Below are positions 1 to 9,855 of a DNA stretch of 64,000 nucleotides, in pieces. The position numbers were made by a program, and so were the translations under genes. Source of the stretch: Rhipidocladum racemiflorum (lineage: Eukaryota; Streptophyta; Magnoliopsida; Poales; Poaceae); contig CM070570.1 of NCBI GenBank assembly GCA_036346355.1, positions 44,779,592 to 44,843,591 of the forward strand, given 5' to 3'. How positions within the stretch are numbered: the first letter of the stretch is position 1; each line of letters opens with the position of its first letter. The notes below the pieces were generated by a model that did no database searches, was not told the origin of the DNA, and worked only from the letters and a program-made list of their open reading frames with translations.

Positions 1-1
1 C

Positions 2-1846
2 GTCTCGTCTGGCCGAGCGCCTCATTTCGATGGCACTCGCTATGCGGCATGGAAACACAAGATGAAGATGCATTTGAGATCACTTCACCCTTGCATTTGG
101 AAGATTGTTGAAACAGGTTTCAAGCCCGCAAACCCCAACAATCTCACCTCCGAGGAAGACAAAGCTCAACACTTCAACGACTTGGCCGTCAATGCCTTGT
201 TTAATGCTTTGAGCGACTCCGAATTCAACCGAGTCGATGGCCTTGACAATGCTAAGGATATATGGGAAAGATTGATGGTGTCCCATGAAGGTGTATCAAG
301 TGTTCGTGAATCGAAGATCGAGCTTATCATTGGAGAACTAAGCCGATTCACTTTGGAAGAAGGAGAGTGCTACACCAAGATGTTTGATCGCTTAATGGTG
401 CTAGTGAATCAAGCAAAGGGACTTGGAAGCACCGAGCTCACCGACAAAGCAATTGTCAAGATCATTCTTCGAGTGATCACCCCCACCAACCGCAATCTTG
501 TGCAACTCATTCGCGACCGGCCAAACTTCGACACTCTCACTCCTCATGATGTGATTGGCCGGTTGATGACGGATGAGATGATGGTCAAGGAAGCGGAAGT
601 GGTGGAGGAGCTCAAGTCCGGCAAGAAGAAAGGCATCGCCTTGAAGGCCGTCAAGGTGGTGCAAGAAGTCGAAGAAGAGTCGAGCGGCCCCTTGACAAAT
701 GAAGATATGGCTTTGCTCGTCAGAAGATTTAACAAGTTCTTGAAGAAGAAGGGCTACAAGCCGGGTAGCCACTCCAAGGGCTTCGGCAACAAATCAAGAG
801 GGCGGCACTCTTCAAGAAAGTGCTATGAGTGTGGGGAACCCGGTCATTTTATTGCCGAGTGTCCTCACAAAGAAAAGAAGGAAGACAAGCCTTTCAAGAA
901 GGACAAGTTCAAGAAGAAAGACAAGGACAAGAACAAGAGGTACAAGGGCAAGGGTCATGCTTACATCGGCAAGGAGTGGAACTCCGACTCCGACTCCGAG
1001 TCCGAGTCCGAGTCCAACTCCGACAATGAAGGAGGACTCGCCACCGTCGCCATCGCTACTCCACCGACAAAGTCGAAGAGCCTCTTCGACAACTTGAGCG
1101 ACGGAGACGAAGATGCTCCAATTTGCCTCATGGCAAAGGGGCACAAGGTATCATCTAAGAGCCAAATTCCCTCTATTGTTGATTATGGCTTAGATGATTG
1201 CGATAGCGATAATGATGAAGTAGCTTTTAAGTCTATGAATGACTTTGACATTGAAAAACTAGACTTGCTACTCAAAGACATTGAAAAGTTGGAGGAAGTT
1301 GTAGAACAAAAGGAGGCTACTCTTGAAGCTCAAGAGGATCTCCTTATATTTGAAAAGGAAAAGAATCTTGAGCTAGAGAAAAGCCTAGCTTTTGAGAGAA
1401 AGAAAAATGAGGACTTAGTCAAAAACTCAAATTTGACTAAGAATGAAATAGTTAGTCTTGAGATCACCAATGCTTCACTCGTAGAGCAACTTGCTCAAGC
1501 AATGGATGCTTGCAAGTCTCTTGAAGTGAAGCTTGTTGATCTCTCGAATAATGCCTCTTCCTCAATTAACAAATCCAATAGTTCAATGCCTTCAAGTAGC
1601 AATGGATGCGCTAGATGTTATAATATTGATGTTGCTACTTGTGCTACTAACCGTGAGACTTTGAAAGTCTTGGCTCATGAGAATGAGAAGCTTAAGGGGA
1701 TGCTTGAAGATGGACTTCAAAAGTCCTACAAGGCTAGCAAAGGTTTAGAGGAGTATCTCGGTAGCGCCAAGGTAATCCCAAGAAGCATGGGCTTGGATAT
1801 GTTCCGCCTAAGGGCAAAAAGAGCAACATCGTGGTTGCTCCTTTAA
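2..1846 (+). pseudogene. gag: Sirevirus gag, 5'-truncated by window edge
   Basis: The frame is already open at base 2, so the ATG at 62 is internal and the true start is upstream. The order seen is a copia gag core (WKHKMKMHL and IWERL segments), a Lys-rich linker, a CCHC zinc knuckle (CYECGEPGHFIAEC, about 821-862), an Asp/Ser-rich acidic stretch (about 985-1030), and a long charged coiled coil (about 1240-1540). The zinc knuckle would bind element RNA and the core would form the particle. The long coiled-coil tail is typical of Sirevirus Gag and unusual for other copia lineages. The frame stops at 1844-1846, and related coding sequence continues in another frame to about 2028, so the gag-pol link is broken. 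The stop may be native or mutational. Confidence 0.88.
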
Positions 1847-2100
1847 GCAAGCCGATTCATTTTGTGAAAGGCGAAGGAACATCCAAGCACAAGGCTCACT
1901 CCGAGTTCTTTGCTTCATATGTTCTTAAGAAAACTAACATTGGTCGTGTAGTTGCATGTCATATTGGGCAAGCCAAAGAATGCTCCTATTATTCGCTCCA
2001 TTTGGGTCCCAAAATCTCTAGTTGCTAATGTCGTGGACCTAACCAAGTTTGGGTACCAAAAGCAAAAACTAAATATGTTTTTGTAGGCCTATATCTCGGT

Positions 2101-2809
2101 GGAACAAGTTGGATTTTGGATAGCGGTTGCACGCACCACATGACCAGGAGAAAAGGCAATGTTCGCTCACTTGGATGCAAATGGATCAAATAGTGAAAGC
2201 ATTGTCTTTGGAGACAATGGAAAGGGAGAAGTAATTGGTTTGGGTAAAATTTCTATCTCAAGCAATTTTCAATTAAATAATGTTTTGCTTGTTGAGTCAT
2301 TAAGCTACAATTTATTGTCCGTTGCACAATTATGTGAAGCGGGCTATAATTGTTTGTTTAATGAAAAGGGTGTGGATGTCATGAAGAGGGTTGGCGGTTC
2401 AATAGCCTTTAAAGGGCGTTTGAAGGGTAAGCTCTATCTCGTAGACTTCAATACGGATAGACTTAATCTTGAAACGTGCTTAATGGCTAAATCTAGCATG
2501 GGTTGGCTTTGGCATCGCCGGTTGGCCCATGTTGGTATGAGGAATCTTCACAAACTCATTAAAGGCAACCACATTCTCGGACTAACCAATGTTGTCTTTG
2601 AGAAAGATAGGATTTGTAGCGCTTGTCAAGCGGGCAAGCAAGTTAGCGCCTCCCATCCCGCCAAGAACGTGATGGCGACCTCAAGACCATTGGAAATGCT
2701 CCACATGGATTTATTTGGTCCCGTAGCTTATATAAGCATCGGGGAAGTAAGTATGGTTTGGTTATTGTTGATGATTTTTCTCGATTCACTTGGGTGTTCT
2801 TTTGCATGA
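2101..2809 (+). pseudogene. pol: Sirevirus pol: protease and integrase zinc-binding region
   Basis: The aspartic protease active site is visible as WILDSGCTHHM in the frame starting at 2101. A frameshift about 20 codons later moves the reading to the frame of 2159. The GAG-pre-integrase region follows, with its HHCC zinc-binding pattern: WHRRLAHVGM at about 2510 and CSACQAGK at about 2617. The integrase core starts with HMDLFGPV at about 2702, which holds the first catalytic Asp. Another frameshift at about 2735-2790 separates it from the rest of the core. The protease would have matured the polyprotein and the integrase would have inserted the cDNA. With two frame breaks no complete product is possible. 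Confidence 0.85.
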
Positions 2810-3191
2810 CAAAGGTGAAGTCCAAGTGACATTGAAGAAATTCATGAGAAGAGCTCAAAACGAGTTTGAAGTAAAGATCAAGAGAATTCGGAGCGACAAC
2901 GGCACCGAGTTCAAGAATATTGGCGTGGAGGAGTTTCTTGATGAGGAAGGAATCAAGCACGAGTTCTCGGCTCCCTATTCTCCTCAACAAAATGGGGTGG
3001 CCGAGAGGAAGAATCGAACCCTCATTGAGATGGCGCGGACAATGCTCGACGAGTACAAGGTTTCCGATAGTCTTTGGGCGGAAGCAATCAACACCGCATG
3101 CCACAGCTCCAACCGCCTCTACCTCCACAAGATCTTAAAGAAGACGGCGTATGAGTTGCTCAGGGAAGAAACCAAATGTCTCCTACTTTGA
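2790..3191 (+). pseudogene. pol: Sirevirus pol: integrase catalytic core
   Basis: This holds the second and third catalytic positions of the DDE integrase: RIRSDNGTEF (about 2884) and SPQQNGVAERKNRT (about 2979), followed by the conserved SLWAEAINTA helix. Spacing between the acidic residues is normal for copia integrases. The frame ends at 3191 and the following bases fit another frame (KSPTLSLWE-like text, about 3170-3340), so a further frameshift splits core and C-terminal region. Confidence 0.85.
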
Positions 3192-3239
3192 GTCTTTGGG
3201 AGCAAATGCTATATCCTTAATAAAAGGCTAAGTCTTCTA

Positions 3240-4355
3240 AATTCGCTCCTAAAGTAGATGAAGGTTTCTTACTTGGTTATGGAACTAATGCTTACAGCGT
3301 CGAAGTTTTCAACAATACCACCGGTGTCGTTGAAATCTCGCGTGACGTGACTTTTGATGAAACTAACGGTTCTCAAGTAGAACAAGTTGATCGTGTTGTG
3401 ATTGACAGGGAAGAACCTCCTTGTGAAGCTATAAAGAAAATGGCAATTGGGGAGGTAAGACCTCAAAATTTAGAATCTCACCCGAGCTCCCCAACCCGGA
3501 GTCTCCGGCCTGAAACCCGGAGTGTCCGGATTAGTCCGGAGTCTCCGGGTCCAATACCGGAGTCTCCGGATGGGTCAGGCTCGGGCGACTTTCCCTCCTC
3601 GTCCAATCAAGCCCAAGATGGTTCAAATGCCACCCAAGATGATGAAGGCCCTATTCAAGCCTTGGACTCATCCGTACCTCATCCTAGAGTTCATCAAAGC
3701 ATTCAAAGAGATCATCAGGTTGACAACATTCTTGGAGACATCAACAAGGGAGTATCCACTCGATCTCGAGTTGCAAATTTTTGTGAATTTTACTCGTTTG
3801 TTTCCTCTCTTGAACCTCTTAAGGTAGATGAAGCGCTTGAAGACCCAGATTGGGTGATGGCTATGCAAGAGGAACTGAACAACTTCAAGCGCAATCAAGT
3901 CTGGGAGCTTGTTCAAAGACCAAATCAAAATGTGATCGGCACAAAATGGGTATTTCGAAACAAGCAAGATGAAAACGGGATCGTGACAAGGAACAAAGGC
4001 CCGTTTGGTTGCTCAAGGGTACACTCAAATAGAAGGTTTGGATTTCGATGAAACATATGCTCCAGTAGCTAGGCTTGAATCTATTAGAATATTACTTGCC
4101 TTTGCTACTCACCATGATTTCAAGCTGTATCAAATGGACGTGAAGAGCGCCTTCTTAAATGGACCACTTTCCGAGATGGTCTACGTTGAGCAACCACCGG
4201 ATTTGAAGATCCAAGGCATCAGGACCATGTCTACTACCTTCACAAGGCACTCTATGGACTTAAGCAAGCTCCAAGGGCATGGTTCGAATGTCTTGAGACT
4301 TCCTTCTCGGACAAGGTTTCGTAGTCGGAAAGGCCGACCCTACTCTCTTTACTAA
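3240..4355 (+). pseudogene. pol: Sirevirus pol: integrase C-terminus, linker and N-terminal reverse transcriptase
   Basis: From 3347 the frame runs through an integrase-RT linker into the conserved RT start EDPDWVMAMQEELNNF (about 3838) and GTKWVFRNK (about 3940). A frameshift near 4000 moves the reading to the 4005 frame with GLDFDETYAPVARLESIR and QMDVKSAFLNG, the palm core carrying the first catalytic Asp. Another break occurs by 4240-4355. The linker is unusual because codons at 3495-3570 are made of four CCGGAGTNTCCGG palindromes and read as a Ser/Pro/Glu-rich spacer. The normal role is copying element RNA into cDNA. Confidence 0.85.
3495..3570. repeat. CCGGAGTNTCCGG palindrome cluster inside pol
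   Basis: Four copies of a near-perfect short palindrome, core CCGGAGT-N-TCCGG, lie within about 75 bases of the integrase-RT linker, in coding sequence. Confidence 0.85.
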
Positions 4356-4359
4356 GCAT

Positions 4360-5340
4360 ATTGATAATGATTTATTTGTGTGTCAAATATATGTCGATGA
4401 CATTATATTTGGATCTACTAATGAACATTTGTGTAAAGAGTTTAGCAAGATAATGACCAAAAGGTTTGAGATGTCCATGATGGGTGAGTTGAAGTTCTTC
4501 CTGATTCCAAGTTAAACAACTCAAGGAAGGAACTTTCATTTGTCAAACGAAGTACATCAAGGACATGCTCAAGAAGTTCGAATGGAGGACGCCAAGCCCA
4601 TAAAGACGCCAATGCAAGCCAACGGGCACCTAGACCTCGACAAAGAAGGTAAACCGGTCATCCAAAAGGTATATCGTTCGATGATCGGTTCTCTCCTTTA
4701 TCTTTGTGCATCTAGGCCCGATATCATGCTTAGCGTTTGTATGTGTGCACGTTTTCAAGCCGCTCCAAAAGAGTGCCACATGGTGGCCGTTAAGAGAATC
4801 TTGAGATATTTAGTGCACACTCCTCATTTCGGACTTTGGTATCCGAAAGGATCCTCCTTTGAGCTTATTGGCTATTCCGATGCGGATTATGCCGGTTGCA
4901 AAGTGGATAGGAAGAGCACCTCAGGAACCTGCCAATTCTTGGGTAGGTCCCTAGTCTCGTGGTCTTCCAAGAAACAAAATTCCGTAGCCCTATCCACTGC
5001 CGAAGCCGAATACATAGCCGCCGGGAGTTGTTGTGCCCAATTACTTTGGATGAGACAAACCTTGAGTGATTATGGCCTTTCCTACAAAAGCGTTCCACTT
5101 TTGTGTGACAATGAGAGTGCCATAAAAATTGCCAACAATCCTGTCCAACACTCCCGAACAAAACACATTGATATTCGCCATCATTTCCTAAGAGACCACG
5201 CAACCAAAGGCGAAATTGATATCCAACATGTGAGTACAAACGATCAATTAGCTGATATCTTTACCAAGCCCCTTGACGAGAAAAGGTTCTGTGAATTGAG
5301 AAGTGGTCTAAATATTCTAGATTCTCGTAACGTGGCTTGA
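4360..5340 (+). pseudogene. pol: Sirevirus pol: C-terminal reverse transcriptase and RNase H
   Basis: The YVDD catalytic motif lies at about 4391 (QIYVDDIIFGS), in a frame different from both flanking blocks. From 4540 one frame of 266 codons runs to the stop at 5338-5340. It covers the RT thumb (YRSMIGSLLYL) and RNase H, with YSDADYAGC at about 4873, SWSSKKQNSVALSTAEAEY at about 4957, LLCDNESAI and HIDIRHHFL. The acidic residues of RNase H are all present. It ends with DIFTKPLDEKRF, the usual copia pol C-terminus, so the stop at 5340 is probably the native pol end. Confidence 0.88.
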
Positions 5341-5588
5341 TAAGTGCTCATATATTGGTTGGTGAATGAAAAATGAAGTTCAAAACTTTATTTATCTTTT
5401 TCTCTGAATTTACCATGTGTTATTGGCTCTTGATCTTAGGATCGCATCATTACTATGTGACTATAGTCTGATTGCTTGATTGTTAGCTAGTCACATGGTG
5501 GATGGATGCCCTAGGACTCCTTTCTCTCTCTCTCCGCGGGTCTCCGAAGCTTTTCTTGAAAAATTCTTTTTCTTCCCGAGCTGGGGAA

Positions 5589-5706
5589 CCCGGAGTATCC
5601 GGATTTCTATCCGGACTCTCCGGGTATCCCGGAGTCTCCGGACATTTCGTCCGGAGTGTCCGGGTTGGTCCGGAGTCTCCGGACTGAAGTCCGGAGTCTC
5701 CGGGTT
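5589..5706. repeat. CCGGAGTNTCCGG palindrome cluster downstream of pol
   Basis: About seven copies of the same palindrome are packed head to tail with 5-8 base spacers. This is non-coding sequence 250 bases after the pol stop. Confidence 0.85.
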
Positions 5707-6211
5707 GGGGCGGTCGGTTAAACCCCAAAAATCCCGCGCGGATCGTTTCCTTTTCTTTTTCCTCCCGTGCCTCTTCCTCTCTCGTGCCCTTCTAGAGATT
5801 AGGGTGATTCCTTCTCCTCTCTTACTCCTCCATTCAAGGATCTTTGGACCCTTCCTTCTCCTTGTTTGGAGTTCCCTAAGGTAAGGAACTCATGCCCTAA
5901 TCCTTCTCTTTTCGGGTTTGGACTCTTTCCTCCGCTTCTTAGGGGATCTTGTGTGCTTCATCTCGTCTAGGGTGCGGCGCATCATCCTCTAGCTCTTCAA
6001 TCTTCGGAGGAATCTCTCTCAATCACCCGTGTTCTTCTTTTTCAATCCCTTGAGGTGAGTACTCTCTTTCGTGCCCTAATCCCGCGAAATCTCTTGCTAG
6101 ATTGTGCCCTAATCTTCTTTTGTTCATCCTAGAGGCAATCTAGATTTGTTTTTGATCGCGGTTAGGGTTGGTTTCCGCATCCTTGGCCGCCCGTGCGCTC
6201 CCTCTGGCACA

Positions 6212-6331
6212 TCCGGAGTGTCCGGACTCTGAGTCCGGAGTCTCCGGGTCCATCCGGAGTATTCGGACATTTTGTCCGGAGTCTCCGGATGCAATCCGGA
6301 GTATCCGGACATTTTGTCCGGACTCTCCGGG
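6212..6331. repeat. CCGGAGTNTCCGG palindrome cluster in predicted intron
   Basis: About seven further palindrome copies, including pairs joined by ACATTTTGT spacers that are also found in the LTR copies. The cluster lies inside the putative intron 6055-6413. Confidence 0.85.
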
Positions 6332-6416
6332 GTGGGTGCCTCGGCGATTTCAGTTAAATCCGCTGTTTTAGCGTCGTCTCTTGGCTAATTCCTCTCGTTC
6401 GCTCTGCCTGCAGTCG

Positions 6417-7556
6417 ATGGATCCTTCGAGTGGAACTTCCGGAGGCAGCACTCCTCCTCCGCAGGCAGCAGGTGGTAGCGATCCCCCTTCGCAGGCAGCT
6501 GGTGGTAGTGCTCCCGCTCCGGGCGCGTCTCCCACCAATTCTCCTCCGCATCCTCAGCAGCCTCCGCAGAAAAGGCAGAGAATTGGAGTGGCCAAAAGGC
6601 CCATTTCCAGACCTCGAGGCCAGCTAGCTTCAGGATCAGCACCTGTCCAGTCTCCTCCTCCTCAGCAAGTTCCTGATCCAGATGAGCATCCAGCTGATAC
6701 CCATGCCAGGCTTCGTGATCAGAAAAGAAGTCAGTTCCGTACCTCTGGGCATTTCATTGGTCCTCTGATCAAGGCCAAGCCAGTATGGAACTATCCTTTG
6801 TCCGTGAATCCAATGAGAGTAATTGACTATCGGACAGGATCTGGAAAAGGAAAAGCTATTGTCGAGCACAGAAAGAAGGATCCTCTCGAGCTTCACCAGG
6901 ATGAGTATGTGGACCGCCGGTTTTGGAACCGGTTTCAGTCTGATTACTATGAGACGGTCCTATACCCTCTTGAGCACCCAGTGGTTCGCATGAAGACCAT
7001 TGACTGGGAGTACATGGCCGCAGCAGGCAATCGATTTTCACTCGAGATCATAGAGATTTGCGAGCTGCATCAGATCAAGAACATCATGGCATACAAGTAT
7101 GACTGGAACAATGAGGTCATCATGCAGTTCTATGCCACCTTGTATTTTGACAAGAATGATGAGGCCATTTGGTGGATGACTGACAGAATCTGGTATGTGG
7201 CTAGCAAGAAGAGATTTGCCAGAGTGCTCAATCTCAGGTACAATGCCAGTCCAAAGCTTCATGAGAAGAAAGTGTTGACTCCTGAGCAGATTGAGGCCTT
7301 GTATGACACTTCCAGGAGCTTCACAGTTGGGACCATCAAGGGTCTAAAGGACATTCCAGCTGTCCTCAACAGGATGTTGAGAGTCACTCTTTCTCCCAAG
7401 GAGGGAGATGCTTCTGCTATCAGTTCCTATGGTAGGAACCTGCTGTTTCACCTCGTTGAGAGCACTGAGCCTTTTGACATTGTCGATTTCTTGTGGGAAA
7501 CAATGAGGCAGAACGCGCAGAGCAACATGGCGATTGCGGCTATGCACCTTTCGTGA
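6417..7556 (+). CDS. Sirevirus post-pol ORF (env-like by position)
   Basis: An open frame of 379 residues from the ATG at 6417, chosen because it follows the CAG splice-like site and starts MDPSSGTSGG; an upstream in-frame ATG at 6381 is less likely. The N-terminal 100 residues are Pro/Gly/Ser/Gln-rich and low complexity. The C-terminal part is globular, with YDWNNEVIMQFYATLYF and WWMTDRIWY segments that resemble the uncharacterised plant transposon protein domain often seen in this place in grass sireviruses. I see no signal peptide or membrane helix, so the env-like label is positional only. The frame ends at 7556 and related sequence continues at 7720. Function is unknown. Confidence 0.6.
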   Translation: MDPSSGTSGGSTPPPQAAGGSDPPSQAAGGSAPAPGASPTNSPPHPQQPPQKRQRIGVAKRPISRPRGQLASGSAPVQSPPPQQVPDPDEHPADTHARLRDQKRSQFRTSGHFIGPLIKAKPVWNYPLSVNPMRVIDYRTGSGKGKAIVEHRKKDPLELHQDEYVDRRFWNRFQSDYYETVLYPLEHPVVRMKTIDWEYMAAAGNRFSLEIIEICELHQIKNIMAYKYDWNNEVIMQFYATLYFDKNDEAIWWMTDRIWYVASKKRFARVLNLRYNASPKLHEKKVLTPEQIEALYDTSRSFTVGTIKGLKDIPAVLNRMLRVTLSPKEGDASAISSYGRNLLFHLVESTEPFDIVDFLWETMRQNAQSNMAIAAMHLS

Positions 7557-7719
7557 TGACCTTGATCTCTTCATGAGTGGGCTGAAGTTTGTCGAGATGA
7601 GGAGCATCTTTCTTACAAGGTCCGCCCTCGATCTACTCCAGCCCCTCCACCGCTCCTGGTCTCGCTGCTAGGCTTCACGAGGTCGTGCTTCGGCCTCTAC
7701 CTCTGCTCCTGCTCCAGCT

Positions 7720-8055
7720 GTGTCTCCAGTCACTCCTTCTGAGCAGTCCGAGGTCCCGAGCGGCACTCTTCAGAGGATGCTCAAGCATGTCTTCCTCCTC
7801 TGCCGTGACATCTCCGCCAGGCAGAAGGTGATGAGCAGGCAGATCAAGAAGAATGGTCAGGACATCCGCAGCATCCGCCGCCACAATGGCGAGGCAGTTT
7901 CTCCTAGCGACTCTTCCGGGTCTTCCGAGGAGAGTAGCGATGCCACTTCCGCAGATCAGCTGTTTGGCATCACTTCTTCGGCTGCTTCTCCTCCTCCTGC
8001 AGTTGACTCCGGCAGCGAGTATTCAGCGTCTGGCGACGAAGGCGACGACGAGTGA
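7720..8055 (+). pseudogene. C-terminal continuation of post-pol ORF
   Basis: A frame of about 111 codons, rich in Ser, Glu and Asp near its end (SDSSGSSEESSD, SGSEYSASGDEGDDE), starts 160 bases after the previous ORF stops. It ends just before the first purine tract. It is most likely the acidic tail of the same protein, separated by a frame break at about 7550-7720, but it could be a separate small ORF. Confidence 0.45.
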
Positions 8056-8092
8056 TCTCCCGTGTCCTCCCCTCCTTTTGGTGTCTTGATGC

Positions 8093-8448
8093 CAAAGGGG
8101 GAGTGATTCTTTAGAGTCGTTTTCCTTAGTCGTCCTTTTTCTTGTTTGCTGTCGCTAGTGGACTTGTTTTGTTTATTTTATGTTGAGAACTCTGTCTGTT
8201 CGTTGTGTTGTCGTTATTGCTCATTCAATGCATGGATTGCTTTCAGTTATTTGTGATGAGATACTTGTGCTTTTGAGGGGGAGCTCTCGGTTATTTCTCG
8301 TTAAATATGTGCATTCGTTCCCACTCAATTCCTCTAATGCACACATTTAGGGGGAGCTCCTCTCATTTATCTTATGCCTAAGTCTTGTTCTCGTTATTTT
8401 ATTTGCTAATTAATTGTGTTGTCATCAATACACCAAAAAGGGGGAGAT
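8093..8448 (+). promoter_or_regulatory. Multiple polypurine tracts before the 3' LTR
   Basis: Four G-rich purine tracts are spread over 350 bases: AAAGGGGGAG at about 8093, GAGGGGGAG at about 8276, TTAGGGGGAG at about 8348, and AAAAAGGGGGAGA at 8435-8446 next to the LTR. The last is the expected plus-strand primer site. Several extra tracts are a described feature of sireviruses. Confidence 0.75.
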
Positions 8449-8787
8449 TGAAAGTGCATCTAGGCCCCTCAATTTGTTTTGGTGATTAATGATGACACAA
8501 TTAAAGAGATCTAATGTTTTATCCAAGAACACTGCAGATATCGAGATTATATTGAGCTTGGAATGACATTGGACACCCCCACGACTACTTAAAATCAAAA
8601 GGACGGCATCAAGACCATAATTGTAATCTTATATTTATTTGCGTCTTAAGGATAGCCGTACTATTAAGGGGGTACGACGAGAAATCGACTTTAGGATGTG
8701 CATGTGCTCAACATCATTTCTTGCATCTCACTTTAGCACTCATACACTTGGTTTTGAAAAGTTTAATGTTGAAACCGTTCTGGGTAA

Positions 8788-8971
8788 CCCGGAGTATCCG
8801 GACATTTAGTCCGGAGTCTCCGAATTCAATCCGGAGTATCCGGACATTAAGTCCGGAGTCTCCGGGTTGAGCCCCTCGGTTGCTTCTGGTTTCAGTTGGT
8901 CCGGAGTATCCGGACATTTGGTCCGGAGTCTCCGGATAACCCGAGTCTCGGGTTGTTTGTCCGGACACTCG
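8788..8971. repeat. CCGGAGTNTCCGG palindrome cluster in LTR, upstream of TATA
   Basis: About seven palindrome copies, several as pairs joined by ACATTTAGT-type spacers. They end about 40 bases before the putative TATA box, the usual place for LTR enhancer elements. Confidence 0.85.
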
Positions 8972-9690
8972 GCCTGTTCAAAACGGAGTAACGGCTAGTT
9001 TTCAAAAAGAGTATTTAAAGCCTCCACTCCACTCCAACGGCTAGGATCTCTATTGAGCTCATTCATAGCAGCATTCAAGCCATTCCTAACCATCTCTAAG
9101 CATTCAATAGAGCCCCCATCTTCCTCCCACCAATTAATTTGGTTGTTGATCCTTTTGGTGAGGAGAGGAAGAAGAAAAGTGCAAAGTGCATTCATTTCAT
9201 CTTGTTGAGCACTAGTTCATCCTCCAAGCGATTCTTCGTGGTGCTTTTACTCTTGGAGGTTGAAGGTCTCCTAGACGGCTAGGAGTCACCGGGAGCTACC
9301 AACGCGTGTGGTGAGCCCCGGTCGTTTGTGAAGGCGAGTCTCGCCTCCGAAAGGGAAGAGACAAGAAGTGAAGCCGGCGAGTGCATTTGTGCAACACCGG
9401 GAGGAAAGCGGGTTGAAAGAGACCCCGGCTCAAGTGTGACCGAGCCACCTCAACGGAGACGTAGGGTTCCCTTCAAGAACCTGAACTTCGGTGAAAAATC
9501 TAATCTCTCGCATTCTTTTTTCTTCCTAGATTTGCTTGGTTAGATTTGAATTTGTAAAGTTAGTTCTAGCTCTTTGCTTTGAGTAAATTCAAATCTTGTC
9601 TTGCAATTGTTCTAGGTTGTTCTTGCTATTTACTTCTAGTAGTTTGTTGCGCTTGCTAGAGTAGTTTTCTTTGCTTTCCCGAGCCAGCTA

Positions 9691-9768
9691 ACCCGGAGAC
9701 TCCGGTATTACATACCGGACACTCCGGACAAGCCGGAGTATCCGGACCAAAACCCGGAGACTCCGGAT
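9691..9768. repeat. CCGGAGACTCCGG palindrome cluster near LTR end
   Basis: Four to five copies of the same motif, here mostly CCGGAGACTCCGG or CCGGAGTATCCGG, lie about 90 bases before the LTR terminus. Confidence 0.85.
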
Positions 9769-9855
9769 TGACTAGCTCGGACCTTTTTATTCCGCTGCGT
9801 AATTTTTAATCCGCCTATTCACCCCCCCTCTAGGCGACATCGTTGGTCCTTTCAC

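Larger units (their letters stand above)
5341..6416 (+). promoter_or_regulatory. Leader of the post-pol ORF with splice-like signals
   Basis: No convincing coding sequence. It is pyrimidine-rich, like a plant 5' leader. Two strong splice-donor matches occur: AAG|GTAAGG at 5880/5881 and GAG|GTGAGT at 6054/6055. A polypyrimidine stretch ending in CTGCAG lies at about 6395-6413, only 3 bases before the ATG at 6417. Together they outline a possible intron 6055-6413 just upstream of the extra ORF. Splicing is inferred from consensus only. Confidence 0.4.
1..9854 (+). mobile_element. Sirevirus-type Ty1/copia retrotransposon, left end outside window
   Basis: The order gag, protease, integrase, reverse transcriptase, RNase H is that of Ty1/copia. 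Sirevirus membership is inferred from a long gag with a coiled-coil tail, an extra ORF between pol and the 3' LTR, several AGGGGGAG purine tracts before the LTR, many short palindromes, and LTR ends TGAAAGTGCATCTAGG and CTAGGCGACATC...TTTCA. The 5' LTR and primer-binding site lie before base 1. The 3' LTR ends at 9854 and abuts MULE transposase sequence, so the element inserted into that MULE. The 5 bases after the LTR, cctac, are the expected target duplication, but its partner is outside the window. Several frameshifts make this copy non-functional. Confidence 0.93.
8449..9854 (+). repeat. Sirevirus 3' LTR
   Basis: 1406 bases with TG...CA ends, starting TGAAAGTGCATC after the purine tract and ending GGTCCTTTCA. 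A TATTTAAA at 9012-9019 is a plausible LTR promoter box. The LTR carries two palindrome clusters (8788-8971 and 9691-9768). The partner LTR is outside the window, so the age cannot be estimated. Confidence 0.9.

Noticed and set aside
3495..3570. CRISPR-like spaced palindromes
   Set aside because: Plant retrotransposon context, variable spacing and coding position; not a CRISPR array.
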